A DNA stretch of 64,000 nt from an uncultured Lachnospiraceae bacterium (lineage in GTDB: Bacteria; Bacillota; Clostridia; Lachnospirales; Lachnospiraceae), in contig CAUAFT010000007.1 in assembly GCA_958428365.1 (NCBI GenBank), positions 62,001 through 126,000 on the forward strand. The letters are read 5' to 3'. Under the pieces are notes generated by a model, which ran no database searches, had not been told where the DNA came from, and worked only from the letters and a program-made list of their open reading frames with translations. The position numbers were made by a program, and so were the translations under genes. Below, piece after piece: positions 1-8,460 of this stretch. The number at the start of each line of letters is the position of its first letter. Positions within the stretch are counted from its first letter, which is position 1.

Positions 1-131
1 GCGTATACCATGATATAAAAGAAAGAATGAAATCAGAAATTTTTGATACTAATATAGAAACTTGTGCTGCAATATTCGCGCATAAAGCCAGTGAATATAA
101 AAATTGCGCCCGACAGGGAATTGTGATATAA
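1..131 (+). CDS. C-terminal tail of an upstream gene (partial, unidentified)
   Basis: The third reading frame is open from the left edge to a TAA at 129-131, giving about 42 residues that end in ARQGIVI. The other two + frames close within the first 20 bases. It could be the end of a gene that starts outside the window, but the segment is too short to recognise a family. The -10 box of the rfbC promoter overlaps its last codons, so if this is coding the two genes abut directly. Confidence 0.4.
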   Translation, partial: VYHDIKERMKSEIFDTNIETCAAIFAHKASEYKNCARQGIVI

Positions 132-132
132 T
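104..132 (+). promoter_or_regulatory. Sigma-A-like promoter for rfbC operon
   Basis: TTGCGC at 104-109, a 17-base spacer and a perfect TATAAT at 127-132 preceded by TGA (extended -10). It lies about 40 bases before the rfbC start and probably begins the operon that continues through the ABC exporter. Confidence 0.7.
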
Positions 133-170
133 TGCTCAGATATATACCAAAAGAAGGAAGGAAATCAATT

Positions 171-743
171 ATGAGTCAGATAAAAGTAACAAATTGCGGA
201 GACATCGAGGGTTTGAAGGTTATCGAGCCTACCGTTCACGGAGATGAGCGGGGCTATTTCATGGAGACATACAACTACAACGATTTTGCAGAAGCGGGAA
301 TCGACTGCAAATTCGTCCAGGACAACCAGTCCGCTTCCAGAAAGGGAGTCCTGCGGGGACTTCATTTCCAGATCAACTATCCGCAGGACAAGTTAGTACG
401 CGTTATCAATGGAGAAGTATTCGACGTGGCGGTGGATCTGCGGGAGGGTTCTAAGACCTTCGGTCAGTGGTATGGAGTCCGCCTATCCGCGGAGAATAAA
501 AAGCAGTTCTTTATTCCAAAGAACTTCGCTCATGGATTTGTAGTGTTATCCGATTACGCAGAATTTGCCTACAAATGTACCGATTTCTACCATGCCAACG
601 ACGAGGGTGGACTTCTCTGGAGCGACCCGGAGATCGGCGTAGAGTGGCCGATGCCGGAGGGAATGACAGAAGCCGATCTGATCTTGTCCGATAAGGATAA
701 GCTCTGGGGTGGAATTAAGGATTATATCAGTAATAAGAAATAA
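171..743 (+). CDS. rfbC: dTDP-4-dehydrorhamnose 3,5-epimerase
   Basis: A 190-residue cupin-fold epimerase that converts dTDP-4-dehydro-6-deoxyglucose to the L-lyxo form, the third step of dTDP-L-rhamnose synthesis in the cytoplasm. Family signatures are the GDERGYF segment (about residues 24-30), the catalytic histidine in LRGLHFQ (His65), and the later DVAVDLR and FAHGF motifs. Length is normal for RfbC/RmlC. The ATG at 171 is chosen over an upstream in-frame start because AAGGAAGG sits 7-10 bases before it. It heads an operon with a polysaccharide ABC exporter 42 bases downstream, which suggests a rhamnose-containing polymer. The other rhamnose genes (rmlA, B, D) are not in the window. Confidence 0.95.
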   Translation: MSQIKVTNCGDIEGLKVIEPTVHGDERGYFMETYNYNDFAEAGIDCKFVQDNQSASRKGVLRGLHFQINYPQDKLVRVINGEVFDVAVDLREGSKTFGQWYGVRLSAENKKQFFIPKNFAHGFVVLSDYAEFAYKCTDFYHANDEGGLLWSDPEIGVEWPMPEGMTEADLILSDKDKLWGGIKDYISNKK

Positions 744-785
744 CTGTTAAGATAACAGACAGTTAGAAGATAAGAGGAAGACTTC

Positions 786-1616
786 ATGTCAGAACAAATG
801 AATGCGATGGAAAAAAGAGAAGAGAGAAAGAGAACGGGAAGTCTCCTAAAGAAGCTGGCAAAGGATGATTTTAAGAAGAAGTTTGCCGGATCTTATCTGG
901 GAGTCATCTGGGCGTTTGTACAGCCCGTCATTACGGTACTGGTCTACTGGTTTGTGTTTGAGAAGGCGCTGGGAGCAGGAAGCCAGATCGGCAAGGATGG
1001 AATCACAGTACCCTTTGTGCTGTGGCTCGTGGCAGGTTTGGTGCCATGGTTTTTCTTTTCCGATGCCCTCAGCAGCGGAACGAATGCGCTGATCGACTAT
1101 GATTACCTGGTGACAAAGGTAGTATTTCGCATTGATATCCTGCCTTTGGTGAAAGTGATATCAGCTTCTTTTGTCCACCTGTTTTTTGTCTGCTTTGCCA
1201 TTTTTTTGTATGCCTGTTATGGTTATTTCCCGGATCTCTACGTATTGCAGGTCGTTTACTATACGTTCTGCATGGCGGTACTGGTGTGCGGACTGATCTA
1301 TATCACCAGCCCAATCGTGGTGTTTTTCCGGGATCTGAGTCAGATCGTAGGAATCTGCCTCCAGGTTGGGATCTGGATCACTCCGATTATGTGGAACTAC
1401 GAGACAATTCATTTCAGTCCGATGGTTATGGAGGTTTTAAAGCTCAATCCCATGTTCTACATTGTACAGGGATACAGGGACGCTCTCATCAATAAGGTGG
1501 GATTTTGGGAACATCCTGAATTGACAGCGTATTTTTGGATATTTACATTGGTGGTGCTGATGATCGGAAAGAGGATCTTCCACAGATTAAAACCGCATTT
1601 TGCCGATGTGCTGTAG
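786..1616 (+). CDS. Polysaccharide ABC exporter, permease (Wzm/TagG type)
   Basis: A 276-residue ABC-2 family membrane protein. The N-terminal amphipathic stretch and the FAGSYLGVIWAFVQP motif (about residues 38-52) are typical of Wzm/TagG permeases, followed by about six hydrophobic segments. With the ATPase encoded directly downstream it should move an undecaprenyl-linked glycan across the membrane. The ATPase start overlaps or abuts its end (stop 1614-1616, next ATG 1630), as usual for coupled permease/ATPase pairs. A second pair of this type lies at 16074-18745. Confidence 0.9.
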   Translation: MSEQMNAMEKREERKRTGSLLKKLAKDDFKKKFAGSYLGVIWAFVQPVITVLVYWFVFEKALGAGSQIGKDGITVPFVLWLVAGLVPWFFFSDALSSGTNALIDYDYLVTKVVFRIDILPLVKVISASFVHLFFVCFAIFLYACYGYFPDLYVLQVVYYTFCMAVLVCGLIYITSPIVVFFRDLSQIVGICLQVGIWITPIMWNYETIHFSPMVMEVLKLNPMFYIVQGYRDALINKVGFWEHPELTAYFWIFTLVVLMIGKRIFHRLKPHFADVL

Positions 1617-1629
1617 AAAGGAAAATGGG

Positions 1630-2898
1630 ATGAGTGATTGTGCAATAAAAGTAAAGGACGTCAGCAAGGTCTATAAGCTCTACAATAAGAGGTCAGACCG
1701 TCTGGTGGACGCCCTTGGGCTTAGCCGTAAAAAACGATATACGGAGCATCATGCTTTACAGAATGTTAGTTTTGAAGTGGAAAAAGGGGAGACGGTGGGA
1801 ATCATCGGTACGAATGGTTCCGGCAAGTCTACCATTTTGAAGATTATGACCGGAGTCGTAACGCCCACAAGCGGAGAGGTGGAGATCGACGGACGCATCT
1901 CCGCTCTGCTGGAGCTGGGAGCCGGATTCAATATGGAGTATACGGGAATCGAGAATGTCTACCTGAACGGTTCCATGATCGGTTTTACAAAAGAAGAGAT
2001 CGACAGCCGACTGGATGCGATACTGGAATTTGCCGATATCGGGGAATTTGTCTATCAGCCGGTGAAAACTTATTCCAGCGGTATGTTCGTGCGGCTGGCT
2101 TTTGCCGTTGCCATTAATATTGACCCGGAGATCCTGATTGTGGACGAGGCTCTCTCCGTGGGAGACGTCTTTTTTCAGAATAAATGCTATAAGAAATTTG
2201 AGGAATTTAAGCGCCTTGGCAAGACGATCATCTTTGTAAGCCACGATCTGGGAAGCATCAACCGATACTGCGACCGGGTCGTTCTGCTCAATAAAGGCGA
2301 TAAGGTAGCAGAGGGCAACCCGAAGGAAATGATCAATCTCTATAAAAAGATTCTTGCTAAGCCGGCGGAAAAAATCACAGTACAGGGAGAGAAAATGGAA
2401 AAAGCGGAAGAGGGCGGGACCTGGAAGTCGCATTTTGAGCTGAATCCCTCCTGTACCGAATATGGGAACGGCGCTGCAACCATCGTGGACTTTGCCATTG
2501 TGGATGAAGACGGGGAGCTGAGCAGCTCCATTTTTAAAGGCAGCCGTTTTCAGATCAAATCCAAGGTCGAGTTTCACGAGACGATACAGAATCCCATCTT
2601 TACCTTTACTTTTAAGACGATTAAGGGTGTGGATGTCACGGGAAGCAATACCATGATAGAGAAGATCGATACCGGAACCGTCAGGCCGGGAGATGTGATG
2701 GCGGCGACCTTCGAACAGGAGATGTATCTGCAGGGAGGGGAATATCTGCTCTCCATCAGCTGTACCGGATTTGACGCTTCCGGGGAATTTCAGGTGTATC
2801 ACCGCTTGTATGACGTATGCAGTGTCACCGTCATTTCCGATAAGGATACGGTGGGCTTTTACGATATGAATTCTACGACGACGGTAGAGAGGTTATAA
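1630..2898 (+). CDS. Polysaccharide ABC exporter, ATPase with C-terminal Wzt-like domain
   Basis: A 422-residue cytoplasmic ATPase. Walker A GTNGSGKST is at residues 60-68, the signature YSSGM at 148-152 and Walker B ILIVDEAL at 168-175. After a charged linker (about 245-270) comes a beta-rich C-terminal domain of about 150 residues, in the place where Wzt proteins carry a carbohydrate-binding domain that recognises the finished chain end. I infer the same role here. The ATG at 1630 is preceded by GAAAGGAAAATGGG; an in-frame start at 1600 lies inside the permease gene and is less likely. The stop is followed immediately by the next gene. Confidence 0.92.
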   Translation: MSDCAIKVKDVSKVYKLYNKRSDRLVDALGLSRKKRYTEHHALQNVSFEVEKGETVGIIGTNGSGKSTILKIMTGVVTPTSGEVEIDGRISALLELGAGFNMEYTGIENVYLNGSMIGFTKEEIDSRLDAILEFADIGEFVYQPVKTYSSGMFVRLAFAVAINIDPEILIVDEALSVGDVFFQNKCYKKFEEFKRLGKTIIFVSHDLGSINRYCDRVVLLNKGDKVAEGNPKEMINLYKKILAKPAEKITVQGEKMEKAEEGGTWKSHFELNPSCTEYGNGAATIVDFAIVDEDGELSSSIFKGSRFQIKSKVEFHETIQNPIFTFTFKTIKGVDVTGSNTMIEKIDTGTVRPGDVMAATFEQEMYLQGGEYLLSISCTGFDASGEFQVYHRLYDVCSVTVISDKDTVGFYDMNSTTTVERL

Positions 2899-3933
2899 AT
2901 GATGTATGGAAAAATGATACTGGTGTATCTTGTGGTATTCGCAGTCTTAGAACTGTTGGGGATGCTCTATACACAGTGGAGGAAAGAGGAGAATGGCATA
3001 GCGCTTAATTTTATTGCCGGATTGTTCCTGGCATTTGCGATCTTTGAGGCGCTTGCCATTCCCTGTATCTTTACCTATCAGAAATTTCATGTGTTTGCGG
3101 GATTGTACGGGGGAGTCCTTTTATTGCTCTGTGCAGTGTCGCTGATATGGAATTGTAAAAAGATCCCGGCGTTTTTCAGAGAAAAAATCAGGGAACGGAA
3201 GAAGATTCCGGTTATTTTCATCATTGCGATCCTGTTGATTTTATTTGAAATGTTCATGTATGTGCACTATACACATATTGATGACGACGATGCCTTTTAT
3301 GTGGCGACTGCGGTGACGACTCTGGAGGAGGACTCCATGTTTGCGGTCAATCCATACACCGGGGACGCGTATAAGAGCTTTCCCGCCAGGTATGTGCTGT
3401 CGCCGTTTCCGATCTGGAATGCATTTTTGAGTAAGGTATTTGCAGTACATCCGACGATGTTTGCCCATACTTTTCTTCCGGTGATCCTGGTGGCGGCAGC
3501 CTTTGCGGTCTATTATCTGATCGGAATGAAGCTGTTTGACCAGGACAGAAAGAAAACAGGATATTTTCTGGTGTTCTGTACGCTGATACAGATGTTTTCC
3601 GCCTATACGAGACATCCCCAGGGGATGGTGTATCTGGTGCGCATCTGGCAGGGAAAGGCGGTGCTCGCCTCAGTGTTATTGCCTGCATGTTTTTATCTGG
3701 CTCTTCGCCTGTTTCAGAAAAGCGCTGCCGGATGGAGGGACTGGCTGCTCTGTCTGTTTTTGATGGGGGCCTGCTGCATGGTCTCATCCATGGGAATCAT
3801 GTTAGGAGCCATCAGTATGGGACTTTTCGGGATCGTGGGAGCGTTTACCGGAAAGCGGTTTCGGTATCTGGTGTATACACTGATCTGTTGTATTCCGAAT
3901 CTGCTGCTGGCAGTCTTATATCTGGTGATGTAG
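2899..3933 (+). CDS. Multi-spanning membrane protein, N-terminal half (DUF6077-like)
   Basis: A 344-residue very hydrophobic protein with about eight membrane segments, a THIDDDDAFYVAT motif in an outside-type loop (about residues 130-142) and SPFPIWNAFLSK. It resembles the large integral membrane proteins (DUF6077-type, GT-C-like layout) seen in clostridial polysaccharide loci. It ends at a TAG at 3931-3933, and the same frame resumes at 3949, so it may be the first half of one gene of about 610 codons broken by a nonsense codon. A good ribosome site lies between the two halves, so two separate subunits are also possible. Function unknown; a lipid-linked sugar transferase is a guess. Confidence 0.7.
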   Translation: MMYGKMILVYLVVFAVLELLGMLYTQWRKEENGIALNFIAGLFLAFAIFEALAIPCIFTYQKFHVFAGLYGGVLLLLCAVSLIWNCKKIPAFFREKIRERKKIPVIFIIAILLILFEMFMYVHYTHIDDDDAFYVATAVTTLEEDSMFAVNPYTGDAYKSFPARYVLSPFPIWNAFLSKVFAVHPTMFAHTFLPVILVAAAFAVYYLIGMKLFDQDRKKTGYFLVFCTLIQMFSAYTRHPQGMVYLVRIWQGKAVLASVLLPACFYLALRLFQKSAAGWRDWLLCLFLMGACCMVSSMGIMLGAISMGLFGIVGAFTGKRFRYLVYTLICCIPNLLLAVLYLVM

Positions 3934-3948
3934 GGGAGGAAGGAAGCT

Positions 3949-4743
3949 ATGTTGGAATTTATGTTGGGAATTTTTAGAACCGCAGTAGGGCATTTTGGCG
4001 GCTTTAACGGTTCAGGTATGCATATGGCTCTCTTTTTCGCGGCGCTGTTGTATCTGATCGCGGTGAAAAGGGAAGAGGAGGAGGGGGGCAGAAAGCTGAT
4101 CGTAGGGTACAGTATTCTGTTTGCCATCCTCTATCTCTGTCCGGTGACTGCCTATATTATTATGGAGTACTGTATTGGAACCAGTGTCTATTGGAGGATG
4201 TTCTGGCTCCTGCCCACCATCATTGTGACCGCCTATGTCTTTGTGAAATGGCTGTTTTCCACCAGAGGAAGGGGACAGTTTGCCTTGTTTTTCGCCGCTG
4301 CTGCGGTGGTGATCGTGGTAACAGGAGCTCCGGTTTATACGCAGGAGAATTTCTCTGCGGCGGAGAATGAATATAAGATCCCTCAGAACGCGATCGACAT
4401 CTGCGAACTGATAGAGCAGGACAGGGGAGAGGGGACGGCGAAGGTGACGGTTCCCAATGAACTGCTCTGCTACATCCGTCAGTACGACGCCAGTATCAGG
4501 ATGCCCTATGGCAGAAATGCCCTGACGGGACAGAGGCTGGGAGAGCGGAGGACCCAGATCTATGAGATGATGACCAGCGGTAATATTGACTGGGGACGGA
4601 TGATACAGCTTTTAAAAGAAGAGAAGAGCAATTATTTCGTATATCCTGCGGGGATCGGCGTGGAAGAATTGGAGAGCGGCGGCTATACCCTGATTGGAGA
4701 TGTAAACGGCTACAGTATCTACAACTGTAAGGATATGGAGTAG
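3949..4743 (+). CDS. Membrane protein, C-terminal half in frame with preceding gene
   Basis: A 264-residue protein with about five hydrophobic segments in its first 150 residues, then a soluble, probably extracytoplasmic, tail of about 110 residues (NAIDICELIEQ to the end). It is in the same frame as the preceding gene, separated by one TAG and four sense codons. GGGGAGGAAGG lies 5-15 bases before its ATG, which would allow independent translation. A membrane half plus a soluble C-terminal tail is what one expects from the C-terminal part of a GT-C-like enzyme. I treat it as either the second part of an interrupted gene or a separately translated partner. Confidence 0.65.
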   Translation: MLEFMLGIFRTAVGHFGGFNGSGMHMALFFAALLYLIAVKREEEEGGRKLIVGYSILFAILYLCPVTAYIIMEYCIGTSVYWRMFWLLPTIIVTAYVFVKWLFSTRGRGQFALFFAAAAVVIVVTGAPVYTQENFSAAENEYKIPQNAIDICELIEQDRGEGTAKVTVPNELLCYIRQYDASIRMPYGRNALTGQRLGERRTQIYEMMTSGNIDWGRMIQLLKEEKSNYFVYPAGIGVEELESGGYTLIGDVNGYSIYNCKDME

Positions 4744-4750
4744 ACCACAG

Positions 4751-6148
4751 ATGGAAAAGACAGTAAACCAACAGATTTTTGAAAAAAGAGACGGCAGATT
4801 TTTATATGAAGCATCCCATATCCGCAAAAATCTTACGGAATGGCTGGGATTGGAAGAAGAGGATCTCTTCTGGGCAATTCCTGCGCGCACTAACAGGCGG
4901 CAGGTACGGGAACGTCTTTTGACAGAGGGAGAGAGAATGGGCCGTATCGTTCTGGCTTTTTCCAATCCATTTGGCGTGGAAGCGTGGAACCGGACGGGAG
5001 AGCCGCCAAAAGCCTCTTTGAGAGAAGTGCGGGTAATATTAGAAGAAATGGGATTTTGCAGACAGAGGCTTTATTTTCCCTATCCAAACTGTGAGTTCCC
5101 CATGAAGATCTATTCGGAGGATTATCTTCCAAAGATGGGAGAGCTTCGCAATAACAGAATGCGGAATTTTGGGGAGGAGATCCTGTGTTTTCAGGAGGAG
5201 GAAGATTTTTTCAACCGGGTGATAGAGGAAGGAAATTTTCCGGTCTTTTCCAATGCCTACCTGATCGTGGCGGAGAGGAACGAAGGGAGGGAGCTTCCTG
5301 TATTTGTTCAGTATGCCAATGATAGGGCACCGGAATTTCAGATGAAGACGGAGATCTGGAAGAGGGGAGAGGAATACCTTGTCGTGAAAAAGCCGATGCA
5401 TCCTAAGGCGAAGGAACATTGCGAGAGGATCTGCCGCTGTTACGGACAGTTGGAGCGGGAGATGGAGGAGACGGATTTTTCCATGAACCGCTGTCACCGG
5501 ATGGAGGAAGGGCTGGAATTTGAATATCTGCAGGGAAAGACCCTGGATGAACTGCTCAAAGAACAGATCTTAAAAGGGGAGCTGGGAGCGGCGAAGGCAG
5601 TGATGGAAAAGTTCGTCAGTTTCTTAAAGGAGATGGCGGCGCTTCCCTTTGAGAGAACGGAAGCGTTTGAAGAGATTTTTGGAAAAGATCTGGAATTTGA
5701 ACACGCCGGTTCCATGAGGGTTACGGATATTGATTTGATTTTCCGAAATATCATAGTGGGAGAGCAGTGGAATGTCATTGATTACGAATGGACCTTTGAC
5801 TTCCCGATTCCTGTGGATTTTGTGATCTATCGTGCGTTTGAGGCGTTTCTGGAAAGGGAGTCCGGGGGAACTTCCCTGCTGAATCCCTATGAACTCTATC
5901 CGATCTCCGAAAAGGACAGGGAAGCGTACCGGGTGATGGAGCAGAATTTTCAGCAGTATGTCAGCCGTGATTATCATACGCTGGATGAGATGTATCTGAA
6001 TTTTGGAAAGCCCTGCAGCACCGTGGAGCAAAAGCTCCGGGAGAAGGAACAGGAGATCGGGCGGCTGCAGCAGCAGATCGCACAGATGGAGAGCACAAAG
6101 GTCTGGAAGACATACCGGAAATACCGGGATTGGAGAGAGCGGAAATGA
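4751..6148 (+). CDS. Kinase-like protein with methyltransferase-tail-like N-terminus
   Basis: A 465-residue soluble protein. Residues 1-190 resemble the region after the SAM-binding core in methyltransferases of polysaccharide clusters (GRIVLAFSNPFGVEAWNR, then YFPYPNCEFPMKIYSEDYLP), but there is no glycine-rich SAM motif. Residues about 220-400 resemble an APH/LPS-kinase-like fold: EYLQGKTLDELL, DIDLIFRNII in the position of the catalytic loop, and VIDYEW in the position of the metal-binding D-x-E. The last 40 residues form a coiled coil ending STKVWKTYRKYRDW, a tail common in large glycan-assembly proteins. It lies between membrane and glycosyltransferase genes and overlaps the next gene by 4 bases. 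Substrate unknown; phosphorylation or capping of the glycan is an inference. Confidence 0.6.
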   Translation: MEKTVNQQIFEKRDGRFLYEASHIRKNLTEWLGLEEEDLFWAIPARTNRRQVRERLLTEGERMGRIVLAFSNPFGVEAWNRTGEPPKASLREVRVILEEMGFCRQRLYFPYPNCEFPMKIYSEDYLPKMGELRNNRMRNFGEEILCFQEEEDFFNRVIEEGNFPVFSNAYLIVAERNEGRELPVFVQYANDRAPEFQMKTEIWKRGEEYLVVKKPMHPKAKEHCERICRCYGQLEREMEETDFSMNRCHRMEEGLEFEYLQGKTLDELLKEQILKGELGAAKAVMEKFVSFLKEMAALPFERTEAFEEIFGKDLEFEHAGSMRVTDIDLIFRNIIVGEQWNVIDYEWTFDFPIPVDFVIYRAFEAFLERESGGTSLLNPYELYPISEKDREAYRVMEQNFQQYVSRDYHTLDEMYLNFGKPCSTVEQKLREKEQEIGRLQQQIAQMESTKVWKTYRKYRDWRERK

Positions 6149-7041
6149 CAGTGACAGTACAAATGCAGTCGGTTCTGTATTATAATGAAAAAAACAGTAT
6201 TCAAAAGACCATGGAATCCATCGCCAATGCGGTGCGCGTGGCGGGGGAACGCGGGCATGAGATCAAGGTGACGCTGTCCTATGGGGACTCCTCGAAGGAT
6301 CCGCTTTACACAGAGGAAGAGCTGGAAGAGATCAGGGAGCGGTACCGGGAGGATTTTACGTTCCGTTACCGTTTCTTTGGATTCAACTCCGGTTCCGCTA
6401 GGGGGCAGAGCGAGCTTGCAAAAGAGACGGATTGTGAGTATGTCTTTATCATGAATCCAGATGTGATCCTGGCGCCGGATTTTTTTGAACATATTTTAAA
6501 ACCCTTTGAGGATGGGCAGACCGCGATGGCGGAGGCGAGACAGATTCCCATGGAACACGCCAAGGAATACGACAGAGAGACCTTTGAGACGCCCTGGACC
6601 ACTGGAGCCTGTACCATGGTGAGGACGGAGGTCTTCCGGGAAGTGGGTTATTATGACTACGAGTCCTTCTTTATGTACTGCGATGATGTGGATCTGGCGT
6701 GGCGCATCCGTCTAAAGGGCTATAAACTGATCTATCAGCCGGCGGCGACGGTCTATCACGCAAAGCGTTTGTCATCCACCGGAGAGTGGCTTCCGTCCCA
6801 GGCGGAAATCTACTATTCCGCCCAGGCGGCGATCTTTATGGCGTATAAGTGGTCCAGAGAGGATCTTCTGGAGCAGAGGCTGGAAGAATATCGCAGCAGC
6901 GGCAGAGAGGATCTGGCAAAGATCGTGGAGGATTTTGAAAAGAGACGGCGGGAAGGAAGACTGCCAGAGCAGTTGGATGGAGAGCACAAGGTCGGATATT
7001 TTGAGGACGGAAGATATGCAAAGCATCGGTATATCGTATAA
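6145..7041 (+). CDS. Glycosyltransferase family 2 (rhamnosyltransferase-like)
   Basis: A 298-residue GT2 enzyme with a GT-A fold. Signatures are SVLYYNEKNSIQKT near the N-terminus, MNPDVIL (donor/metal-binding region, about residue 110), and CDDVDLAWRIRLKGYKL with a following histidine, the usual acceptor-side motif of rhamnosyltransferase-like GT2s. The ATG at 6145 forms an ATGA overlap with the previous stop, so translation is coupled. It probably adds one sugar to the lipid-linked glycan, plausibly rhamnose given rfbC upstream; the sugar is inferred. Confidence 0.85.
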   Translation: MTVTVQMQSVLYYNEKNSIQKTMESIANAVRVAGERGHEIKVTLSYGDSSKDPLYTEEELEEIRERYREDFTFRYRFFGFNSGSARGQSELAKETDCEYVFIMNPDVILAPDFFEHILKPFEDGQTAMAEARQIPMEHAKEYDRETFETPWTTGACTMVRTEVFREVGYYDYESFFMYCDDVDLAWRIRLKGYKLIYQPAATVYHAKRLSSTGEWLPSQAEIYYSAQAAIFMAYKWSREDLLEQRLEEYRSSGREDLAKIVEDFEKRRREGRLPEQLDGEHKVGYFEDGRYAKHRYIV

Positions 7042-7100
7042 GTCTGAGAGAAACAGATTTGATTTTTGACAGTGGGAAAAATCGGAGTAAAGGATATTAG

Positions 7101-8438
7101 ATGATGGAAATAATGGAAGAGAACAGACCGTTTTTAAGCATCATAATGAGAACTCAGGGAAAGCGTCCCCAGGCATTGCAGGAGGCGTTGCTCTGCCTGT
7201 ATGCCCAGACGGATATGGATTTTGAAGTCTGTCTGATGGCGCACCGGATATCGGAGGAAGAGGGAAAGAGGATCGAAGAGGTGGTTCTCTCCATGCCGGA
7301 GTCTCTGAGGGAGCGGATTCGGATCCTGCGTGTGGACTACGGCGGAAGGACCGCTCCATTGTCAGAGGGCTTTGCCGCGGCGCGGGGGAGTTACACGGCG
7401 GCGTTCGACGACGACGATCTGGTATTTGAGCACTGGGTGGAAGCCTTTCATGAGCTGGCAGGGAAGCATCCGGGAAAGATTCTGCACACTTACTGCGTCC
7501 AGCAGAAGTGGAGCAGGGAGGAGACTCCTTATGGAAGCGGTTGTTATACGGCGCAGGGAAAGCTGCAAAAAGAATACTGTACGGATTTTGAATTTATCCG
7601 TCAGCTCTGCGTAAATTATTGCCCGATCCATTCGCTGGCATTTCCAACCAGTCTCTATCAGAAAATGGGGATCCGTTTTGACGAGACCTTTGAGGTGACG
7701 GAGGACTGGGATTTTCTGATGCGGGCGGCGCTCGCCTGCGGAGTGGCGAATAAGCCGGAGGTCACAAGCCTGTACCGGATCTGGGAGAATTATGAAAATT
7801 CCAAGACCTTAAATGAAATGCAGATCTGGGAGGAGAATAAGAGGCGGATCCTGGGCAAGCTGGATGAAAAGCCCCTGACCCTGCCGGAGGGAAGTGCCTC
7901 TAAGATCGTGGAATATATAGAACAGAACCCCATGCATGCCAGAGAGGCAAAGAGCGGGCAGAAGCTCTGGATGCAGTTGTTTTTTGATACGGGAAACGGT
8001 TATAATGAAAAGGACAGCCTTCATCTGTGGGCGTCCGCCGGGGACGGGGTCTATTTTGCAGCAGTGGAAGAGGGACTTCCGAAGCAGATCCTCTCTCTTC
8101 GGATCGATCCGGGGGAAGCCGGAATGTTGATTTTAAAGGGCAGTAACGTTATGATAGAGACAGAGACCGGGGAGCAGATACGAAGAGAAGCGGATTCTTC
8201 CAACGGTTATCCCTTTGCGGATGGATTTGTTTTTCTGGAGGACGATCCCCAGCTGTATGTGGATCTGAGTGGAGTTTCGGGGGTGAAGAGCCTGACTTTT
8301 CGGGCAGAGTACTCCTATGAATTGAAGGCGGAGATCTTAAACGGAGTCGTGGATCAGCTTGTGGAAAAAGAGCTGAAAAAGAGAACGTCTCCGGTTTATC
8401 AGTGTAAGCGTGTGATAAAAACAGTGCTGGGAAAATAG
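7101..8438 (+). CDS. Glycosyltransferase family 2 with extra C-terminal domain
   Basis: A 445-residue protein. Residues about 8-240 are a GT2 domain (FLSIIMRTQGKR, AAFDDDDLVFEHW as the D-rich metal site, VTEDWDFLMRAA). Residues about 260-445 are an additional domain with a pattern of short beta strands, which I cannot assign; a carbohydrate-binding sandwich is plausible. It is separated from the preceding GT2 by 59 bases and followed by an initiating transferase, so it likely belongs to the same assembly line. ATGs at 7101 and 7104 are both possible starts. Confidence 0.8.
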   Translation: MMEIMEENRPFLSIIMRTQGKRPQALQEALLCLYAQTDMDFEVCLMAHRISEEEGKRIEEVVLSMPESLRERIRILRVDYGGRTAPLSEGFAAARGSYTAAFDDDDLVFEHWVEAFHELAGKHPGKILHTYCVQQKWSREETPYGSGCYTAQGKLQKEYCTDFEFIRQLCVNYCPIHSLAFPTSLYQKMGIRFDETFEVTEDWDFLMRAALACGVANKPEVTSLYRIWENYENSKTLNEMQIWEENKRRILGKLDEKPLTLPEGSASKIVEYIEQNPMHAREAKSGQKLWMQLFFDTGNGYNEKDSLHLWASAGDGVYFAAVEEGLPKQILSLRIDPGEAGMLILKGSNVMIETETGEQIRREADSSNGYPFADGFVFLEDDPQLYVDLSGVSGVKSLTFRAEYSYELKAEILNGVVDQLVEKELKKRTSPVYQCKRVIKTVLGK

Positions 8439-8460
8439 ATGACACGGCAGAGGAGGAAAT

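Noticed and set aside
1756..2802. A 348-codon open frame on the minus strand opposite the Wzt-like gene
   Set aside because: The + strand frame has clear ABC motifs and a ribosome site. The antisense translation has no recognisable domain, so it is a shadow of the coding strand.
7066..7098. A promoter with TTGACA at 7066 between two glycosyltransferase genes
   Set aside because: No acceptable -10 box at 16-18 bases; the closest AT-rich hexamer is about 21 bases away.
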